DNA from: Spirogloea muscicola
Lineage: Eukaryota; Streptophyta; Zygnematophyceae; Spirogloeales; Spirogloeaceae
DNA length: 38,319 nucleotides
Assembly (NCBI GenBank): GCA_009602725.1
Contig: WELB01000071.1
Location: 613,192-651,510, forward strand
Reading direction: 5' to 3'
Shown here: positions 32,587 to 38,319 of the stretch, in pieces
How positions within the stretch are numbered: position 1 is the stretch's first letter
Layout: every line of letters begins with the position of its first letter
Position numbers and translations under genes: made by a program
The notes under the pieces: generated by a model
Database searches by the model: none
What the model was told of the DNA's origin: nothing
Seen by the model: only the letters and a program-made list of their open reading frames with translations

Positions 32587-34069
32587 TCAAGATGGCCTGT
32601 TGTGCTGCATGACTGCCACAGGAGCAGTGGGCCTTGCTGTTGCCCCCTGCTTTGGCGGCATGGGCAGCCCTGGCAGCCTCGGCCCCCTGGGACCATACTG
32701 TTGCTGCTGCTGCCCACCATGCACAGGCAGGACCGGCCAGTGCTGCGGCAACGGTGGCGGGAGCGGGTACCCATGTTGCCCTGGCCCAGAGGAAATCACA
32801 TGCACAGGTGTGAATCTTCATCTGACATTTCTGACAGATGCAGATGTAAGGTTTGATGCAAAGATTGCAGCTCATCACTAAGCTGGCAAAGTAGAGCACT
32901 CATCATACCAGGAGGCGGTGGTGCTGGAGGCCCGCCAAGTGGAGGAAGGGGAGGAGGAGGGTACGGGCCCTGCAGCAATGGCTGTGGTGGAAAGGATGGG
33001 CCGATGTAGAACCCAGGCGGGCCAGGGCGGGGCTGTTGCAAGTACGGGCCTGGAGGAGGAGGCAGTGGCGGGTATGGAGGGGGGCCCACAGGATGACCCA
33101 TGCCAGGCAGCAGTGGCATTGGCGGCCTTGGGTGATGGTGGGCGGAAGGATTGCCAGGTGTAGGTGCGGAGCCGTTCGACAGTGGTCTGCTGCCTGTGCT
33201 AGGCTGTCCTGCAGCCCAAAGGCAAGAAGCATAACCTGCATCAGGCTTCTGGATGTACGATGCATCCTAACAATTATCACAATTATGGGGACGTCAAGTG
33301 GCAGGTCTTGTCATGGTGCTGTGCTTTACCTTGGTGTCCTGATTCACAAGACGGCCTAGCGCCGGCATGCGACGCGCTTGCAGCCGCCTCCTGGGCAGCA
33401 GAGGCCCTCTGCCATGGGTGCTGCTTCTCCTGAGGAGCTGAGGGCTGCGACAGCTGCTGCTGCAGAGGGTTTGGCTGCCAGGGGTGGTGCAGAGGCTGCG
33501 ATGGCCCAGCGGGCGGCGGCGGCGTAGGCATGGGAGCCATCGGCTGGCCATGCTGGAAGGGGGGACAATAGTACTGCTGGCCGTTGCCATCGCTGCTGGA
33601 TGGCGGAGGAGGCGGCATGGGCTGCTGCAGCAGGAGCTGCGGCCGTGCCGGTCCCCCGGCCGGCGGCGGCGGCAGGCTTGCTGGAGATGAAGCAGCGGCA
33701 GCGGAGGGCGTGTACAGCTGCTCGGAGGAGTAGGACTTGGCGAGAGGTGACGGGATGACAACGGCTGGACCCCTCCTGGGCGAGGACTCGAGGGGCGGGG
33801 GGGAGGGAGGCGGAGGAGAGGAGGGAGGTGGTGGTGGGTCCGAAGGCTGGCCTGGGGGAGGGGGCGGGACGCTACCATTCTCCATCGGGCCCTCTACAGC
33901 TAGGCCGTTCGCCACCACCAAGTCATCTTGGCCAGCAGCCTGTGACAGGTCCGTCTTGACGATGTCCAAGAGCGCTGCGGGACTGGCGAGCTTGGGCCCG
34001 TCCTCATCGTCCTCGTCCGCGTCGTCCTTAGCAAGGACCAGGCCCTCGGGCAGCTTCATCCCAGCCATG
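32587..34069 (-). other. Proline- and glutamine-rich C-terminal tail exons of the HULK-like gene
   Basis: The segment starts with SMAGMKLPEGLVLAKDDADE, resembling the short conserved motif after the CID of plant HULK proteins (a hydrophobic patch then an acidic cluster). It is followed by several runs of 5-7 prolines, GPP/YPP repeats and a QQQQQ run, ending in QHNRPS and TGA at 32589-32587. The exons 34069-33330, 33208-32909 and 32780-32587 join in phase 1. Confidence 0.8.
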
Positions 34070-37000
34070 CTGCGCTCAGCAAGACGGAGCTCTCATTGAC
34101 TGTGCACAACTGGAGTTGATACAGTTTTTGTGCATGCCTGAAGGTGAATACCTTGAGGTGAACCATTCAGCTGTATAACAGTCTGAGCTCAACCAAGACA
34201 TCAACCTCTTGACATAGACGAGGGCATGTAATAAACCATAATCACACCACAATAATCATAGCCTCATACCTGCCATATTCGTCCACGCCGAGCCCAGAGA
34301 GCTCCCGCAATGGGTCATCGAGCGCCCGCTCTGCTCTGGCCACTCGCCTGGGCAACTCATTAGCTGCAGCTGCATTGTGGGCTTCAATCTCTTTGATGAA
34401 GTGCTTTAGCACTGCATCAGGCAAAGTGTTCCGCTCGCTCCACAAGGTGAGCACCTGTTGCCATTGCAGCGACCAAACAATGAATCCGTAAAAATGGCTA
34501 AAGAAGAGCGTGTGAACTTGCCCACTTGCGCACAAACTTGTCTTCAATCACAATGCAACACTGGCACAGTACACTTGTTTGTGACAAGACTGAAGGACGT
34601 AACGCATTGGAGCTTTAGGCTCTAAGGACCAGCTCATCAAAATCATCTGAGGGTCAGTGCATGTTAGTCTGTTGGTAACATACCCGAAGACACTGCTTCC
34701 TGTTTTCGCTGGCATTTGGTCCTATCGGAGCAGCCAGAGAGAGGAGGCGTGGCAGCGATGCCTCGACCAGCTTCAAGAACGTCCTCGCGCTTGGGGCTTC
34801 TGCTTTTGAAGTCAAGACCCCATGAAATTTGAAAATCAGACATATAGAGCAACAATTTACCCAATAAGCAGCAAGCTCCCTGCAGCAGCTGACAGATTAG
34901 CGCCTGAGGGACTTGAACAAAGTTAGACTACAAGCAGCAAAGAGCCTCATCTAAGCGGGAAGTATCTAACCTTTGTCTTTGTGTGAAATCTGTGTGATGG
35001 AGTCTATTAGGAAGAAGAGGTCAACCCGCTTATACAGGTTGTTCTCATTCTGAAGCCTCCTCTCTAAAGACCGCATGATCTGGTAAGAGCAAGACAAAGC
35101 AGCAACAGTCAACAATGAAGCCCCTAAGCTAGCCTTCATAGCGCAGTCCTACAATTTCTTCGACTTCTCTGTACTCAAAACAGCCAGTGATGAAAATTAT
35201 GCAGACATTGGCGCCGTAGTACAGCTTCATGATCAGGAAATTTTGACAGAGGAGCCAGACTTTGTGGAGGCTTGAACGCGCAATCTTGGGTCGCCTCAAT
35301 TCAATGGTACCTGATCAGCAATGCCAAGCCTCCCGCACTCAAGCGCCTGGCGCGTCACGCGGCCAATGCTGTCCTTGGTCCTTGTCAGCGTATCCAGCAT
35401 GCCCTCAAACGTGGCCCTCGCAACCCCTGCTTCTGCCGACGTACTGTGAGTCGGTGGCGTTGACGGAACCTTGTGAATCTGGGCCGAGGTCTGGTCATCG
35501 CTGTCCATGGTTCCCTGATCGCAAGCCAGCGGGGGGCCCCACCGAGACTTCCTGCGGGCTGGCTCGCGGGCGGGGGCATGGCTTGCAGTTGACGGCTGCT
35601 GCAGTTTCATCTGGGACACTGGTGGCGACTCCGAGGCCTTGGTTGCACCTGCCGCCGGGCCCCTGGAGGCCTTGCCCGCTCCCGCGAGGTCGTTGGCGAG
35701 ATCCTGCGCAGGAGACGTGAGAGGAGGAGGCGAGGCAACTCCTACTGGCATGGCTCGTCGGCCCTGCTTGGCCAGCGCGGCATCCAGGAGGCTGCGCATC
35801 ATGGACTTGGGTTGAGCCAAGTCGGGGCTCTCGAGCAGCTGGGCCCCAAGCTTGGCACCGTCTGAGTCCCTGCCATGCGAGGCACCGCACAAACAACCTC
35901 AGAAAGAACCAAGTGGAACGAACATCTCAAACATGAAAACTGAATGCTCTGGAGCACAGTAGACATCACCGCAGATCTCAAAGGCGAATCTTATCTGTGG
36001 TCACGAGCAAATGCTACCAATAAGGAGTAGACGAGCATGTGCATCACAATTCACAGGCGAGCGCGAAGCAGCAACTGCACTCAGCAACTTGCATCCTCAA
36101 CGGCAGCGGCAGCGCGAGGAGGGGCGGCTCTGACCTCTTGAGCCTCTCGGCCACCTCGCTGGGGCTGGGCCGCAGCAGCGCCCGGTATGAGAGCGGCCCC
36201 TTCCTCCCCTCCTCCGCAGCTGCGCCGCGCTTCCGGTCTGGCGCTGGAGTAACTGACTTGGCCCTGGCACTGCCATCGCTCTTCCTGCCATTCTTCGGCA
36301 GCAGCTTCACTTGGACCTTGCTTGCCAGCTTGGTCAGTGGCACCTCCTTCCATGCTGCGCCGCCGTCCACCGTCTCCTTGCGCTGCGCTACAGGGGGCAG
36401 CTTCACCTCAGCCTTTTCTCCGATGCCTGACCGGTCCCTCGGTGGCTTCCTCCCAGGCCGCTGCTCGCAGTCTTCCTGCTGCACCGGCTGCTCTTTGCCG
36501 CCCTGCTGCTCAACTTCGGCTGCGATCTCCTGAGCCATGGCATCACACACCTCCTCATACGGGACAGTCGCAGCCCCATCCTCAGGGCCTGAAGAGTACG
36601 TTTCCTCGCCACCAACCGGGAGGTCGCTCAACCGGTCGCTGGTCGTCTCCTCGGCATCGACAGCCGGTGTTTCAGCCTCCTGCTTCCGCCGTTGCCTTCC
36701 CTTCCTCTTCAGCGTCCCCACCCCGACTGGAGCAGCCGCCGGTTGCATGCTGTCGGGCTGAGCAGCCACATCCGCAGCAGCAGACGCAGCTGCCCTCCGC
36801 GGCCTCCCCCTCTTGCGAGGCAGCTCAGCGACTGAGCCGTCTCCAACGCTTGCGCTTTCCAGGGCCGGCGGAGGTGCCACATCAGCTTCATGCTCAGGGT
36901 CCCCATTGCCGTCCGCAGTCGCTGGCAGGGACGTGGCAGGGACAGCCTTGCGGCGCCTCCCCTGCCGCTTCTTCTCCATCTCCTCCACAGGCTGGCCGCC

Positions 37001-38246
37001 ATCTGCCTGCTCGGCCGCAACTACTACGCTGTCCTTCTTCCGCCCTCGGCCCCTCCTGCCGTCCTGCCCTCCTGCCCCAGCAGCGCCATCCATTGTGGCA
37101 CCGGGACCCTTCTCGGCATCCTTGAACTTGCGCCGCACGTACTTCCTCTTCACCCGCACCTCCGGCACCGCGGGCTTGCTCTCGCCGCCAGACCGGAAGC
37201 GCTTTGCCAGCGGCTCATCATCATCATCATCGTCGTCGTGGTCCAAGTCCGCTGCCTGAGCCTCTTCCACTGCTGCTTCAGGTACTGCCTCTGCCCCCGC
37301 TTCCTGCATGAGGACACAAGGCTGCCATCATGCACGCGCACGTCCCTCAAAAGTGATGCGACTGACCCGATTGCCAGCATCTATCAAGATGGCCTTGCAC
37401 AGGCCACTGAGAACGGGTCCAAGCTGACGAGATAGAGCTTGATGACATGGAGCTATGATGGCAGACCTCGCCGGCTTGCGCTGGCAGTGGCAGGTCGTCG
37501 TCGCCAGCAGGAGCAAACCCCGGCTCTCCACTGTGCAAGTCCGCGTCGGCTGCCTCGAGCCCCCCAGCAGCTTCAGCTGCCTCCTGCTCTGCAGGGGCGT
37601 CACCAACCTCGGCAGCATCCTCGCCGTCCGTGTCCGCTTCCGGCTGCGCTTGCGCTTCCGCCGGCTGCGGTCTCAGAGCGGCGGCCGCCAGCAGCTCGTC
37701 GTCGAGCCTGCAAATCTCCTCGACAGCCTCGGGGAAGCGGGGAGCAGCCTTGCGCTCCATGGCCTTGATGACCAGCGCGCGCGCCGACGGCGTGAAGCGG
37801 GACACCTCCTTGGGCAGGCAGAAGCGGCTGGCGGCGGCCACGCCGAGGCCAAGGACGGCAAAGTGAGAGCCTGGCGGGGGTGCCGGCTGGCGAGCTCCGC
37901 AGCGAGAGGCGCTGCGGCGAAGGGCGGGGGGTAAGGAATCGGAGCTCACATCTCCTCGGTGCCGAAAAACTTGACGAAGATGCGCAGCTTGTTGGGCTTG
38001 TGCCCGTGGGCCTCCGGGTCGCTCACCTGCAATCGCCGAGCGCCGTTTCCTCCGGGGGTCAGCGCCTGCCGGCGCGAGCCCGCTGGGGGCTGAGAGCAAG
38101 GAGCCACATGGAGGACTGTCTCCGGCTGAGGAGAGGGGAGAGAGAGAGAGAGAGCTCACCCGAGCGGGCCATGGCGGGTAGCCCTTCACCTTGCCGAGCA
38201 CCAGCATGCCGGGCGCCCAGTCCTCCGGCCGCCGCTTGGGCGGCAT
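32587..38246 (-). CDS. HUA2/HULK-like PWWP and CTD-interaction-domain protein (eleven exons, complete)
   Basis: Plant HUA2 and HUA2-LIKE proteins are nuclear factors acting in pre-mRNA processing and flowering-gene expression. Exons, 5' to 3' on the minus strand: 38246-38160, 38026-37950, 37827-37467, 37303-36135, 35869-35311, 35079-34971, 34796-34684, 34454-34270, 34069-33330, 33208-32909, 32780-32587. All junctions are GT-AG and agree in phase, giving about 1,297 residues. The start has strong context (GCGATGCCGCCC). Order: PWWP at about 8-60 (GKVKGYPPWPARVSD, RIFVKFFGTEE); helix bundle RALVIKAMERKAAPRFPEAV; acidic tract and basic/AT-hook region at about 195-350; CTD-interaction domain at about 715-885 (YKRVDLFFLIDSITQI, ENRKQCLRVLTLWSERNTLP); proline- and glutamine-rich tail at about 890-1297. 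PWWP plus CID plus proline-rich tail is the HUA2/HULK layout. The plant function should not be assumed for an alga. Confidence 0.9.
34270..35420 (-). other. RNA polymerase II CTD-interaction domain (CID) of the HULK-like gene
   Basis: The domain is spread over the end of exon 5 and exons 6-8: FEGMLDTLTRTKDSIGRVTR, RLQNENNLYKRVDLFFLID, FLKLVEASLPRLLSLAAP and ENRKQCLRVLTLWSERNTL. These follow the plant HUA2 CID order. This fold binds the phosphorylated C-terminal repeats of RNA polymerase II. Confidence 0.85.
36135..37303 (-). other. Acidic and AT-hook/basic region exon of the HULK-like gene
   Basis: The exon opens with an Asp run (DHDDDDDDD, from GAC/GAT repeats at about 37220-37245) followed by basic clusters: VRVKRKYVRRKFK, GRRGRGRKK, KKRQGRRRK and PRKRGRPRR. 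The last contains the GRP core of an AT-hook, which binds the minor groove of AT-rich DNA; the others look like nuclear localisation signals or weak hooks. The rest is low-complexity and poorly conserved. Confidence 0.75.
37467..38246 (-). other. PWWP domain exons of the HULK-like gene
   Basis: Exon 1 holds DWAPGMLVLGKVKGYPPWPA, the first PWWP strand and the PPWPA signature. Exon 2 holds KLRIFVKFFGTEEM, the second aromatic-cage strand. Exon 3, after the acceptor at 37828, continues RFCLPKEVSRFTPSARALV, equivalent to the plant IAFCNPADVEAFTEEKK segment. The domain typically binds methylated histone H3 tails and DNA. Confidence 0.88.
38139..38154. repeat. (GA)n microsatellite beside the first HULK-like splice donor
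   Basis: An uninterrupted GA run on the plus strand reads as (CT)n on the coding strand and starts 2-3 bases inside intron 1, just after the donor GTGAGC. Confidence 0.85.
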
Positions 38247-38319
38247 CGCGGCGGCCGCTCGCTCGCTCCCCGAAGAGGCCGCGCGGAGCTCACGCCGCCG
38301 CCCCGCCGCCGCGCGCAGC
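38247..38319 (-). promoter_or_regulatory. 5' UTR / promoter-proximal GC-rich segment of the HULK-like gene
   Basis: The bases upstream of the ATG are very GC-rich with CGG/CCG repeats, like the 5' ends of the other genes. No TATA box is visible. The region continues beyond the window. Confidence 0.45.

Noticed and set aside
32528-32881. Plus-strand frame with many Cys and Gly (CCCCCPPC), resembling a metallothionein
   Set aside because: It is antisense to the Pro/Gln-rich last exon of the HULK-like gene; the Cys run is the complement of the CAG-repeat coding for glutamines.
33737-34099. Plus-strand Gly/Glu-rich frame
   Set aside because: It mirrors proline runs of the HULK-like tail on the other strand and has no independent support.
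36322-37125. 267-codon plus-strand open frame rich in Pro, Ser, Ala and Arg
   Set aside because: It is antisense to the HULK-like acidic/AT-hook exon and has no domain features; GC-rich antisense frames are often open by composition.
37220-37250. ATC/GTC trinucleotide run as an independent microsatellite feature
   Set aside because: It codes for the Asp run of the HULK-like protein and is explained as coding low complexity.
4340-38246. Idea that ATM, the oxidase and the PWWP-CID gene form a functional DNA-damage cluster
   Set aside because: Genes are in mixed orientation with intergenic gaps of 1-1.7 kb, and nuclear gene order in algae carries little functional information; nothing in the sequence supports co-regulation.
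1-38319. CRISPR arrays, rRNA and tRNA genes
   Set aside because: No regularly spaced repeats, cloverleaf-forming segments or conserved rRNA strings were seen, and the intron-rich gene structure shows a eukaryotic nuclear genome.

Overview
The window looks like nuclear DNA of an intron-rich green alga, most likely a chlorophyte of the trebouxiophyte/Coccomyxa-Chlorella kind. The lineage is inferred from three things: a plastid-type DUF1995 protein, a HUA2/HULK-like protein (a family known from green plants), and dense short GT-AG introns with TGCAG-type acceptors and GC-rich 5' gene ends. There are no operons. Genes are split into many small exons, so long open frames alone are a poor guide; I rebuilt the genes by following splice sites, reading phase and family conservation.

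Layout. 1-434 (-): edge of a reverse transcriptase from a retroelement, cut by the window start. 883-3053 (+): six-exon gene for a DUF1995 protein with a probable plastid transit peptide. 3054-4339: intergenic and upstream DNA holding copies of a short GC-rich element that also occurs, inverted, just before the DUF1995 start codon. 4340-27606 (+): a very large ATM-type PI3K-like protein kinase gene with more than 55 exons. Its last 1,228 residues (end of the solenoid, FAT, kinase, FATC) join in one consistent reading phase from 18331 to the stop. 27607-29325: no confident gene, with possible decayed coding sequence. 29326-about 31033 (-): DAO-family FAD-dependent amine/amino-acid oxidase; its dinucleotide-binding N-terminus is not recoverable and an undetermined base lies in that area. 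31534-32586: intergenic. 32587-38246 (-): complete eleven-exon HUA2/HULK-like gene coding for about 1,297 residues (PWWP, acidic/AT-hook region, CTD-interaction domain, proline-rich tail).

The genes do not form one pathway. ATM is the DNA double-strand-break kinase; the PWWP-CID protein would link chromatin to RNA polymerase II and pre-mRNA processing; the oxidase and the DUF1995 protein are metabolic or plastid proteins. ATM and the oxidase are convergent, and the oxidase and HULK-like genes are tandem on the minus strand.

The observations most worth a second look are: the inverted GC-rich element flanking the DUF1995 gene; a perfect 16-bp hairpin that places an ATM splice donor at its loop; an apparent 10-nt ATM micro-exon; the PWWP/AT-hook/CID architecture; degenerate telomere-like DNA in an oxidase intron; and the missing FAD-binding exon beside the undetermined base.
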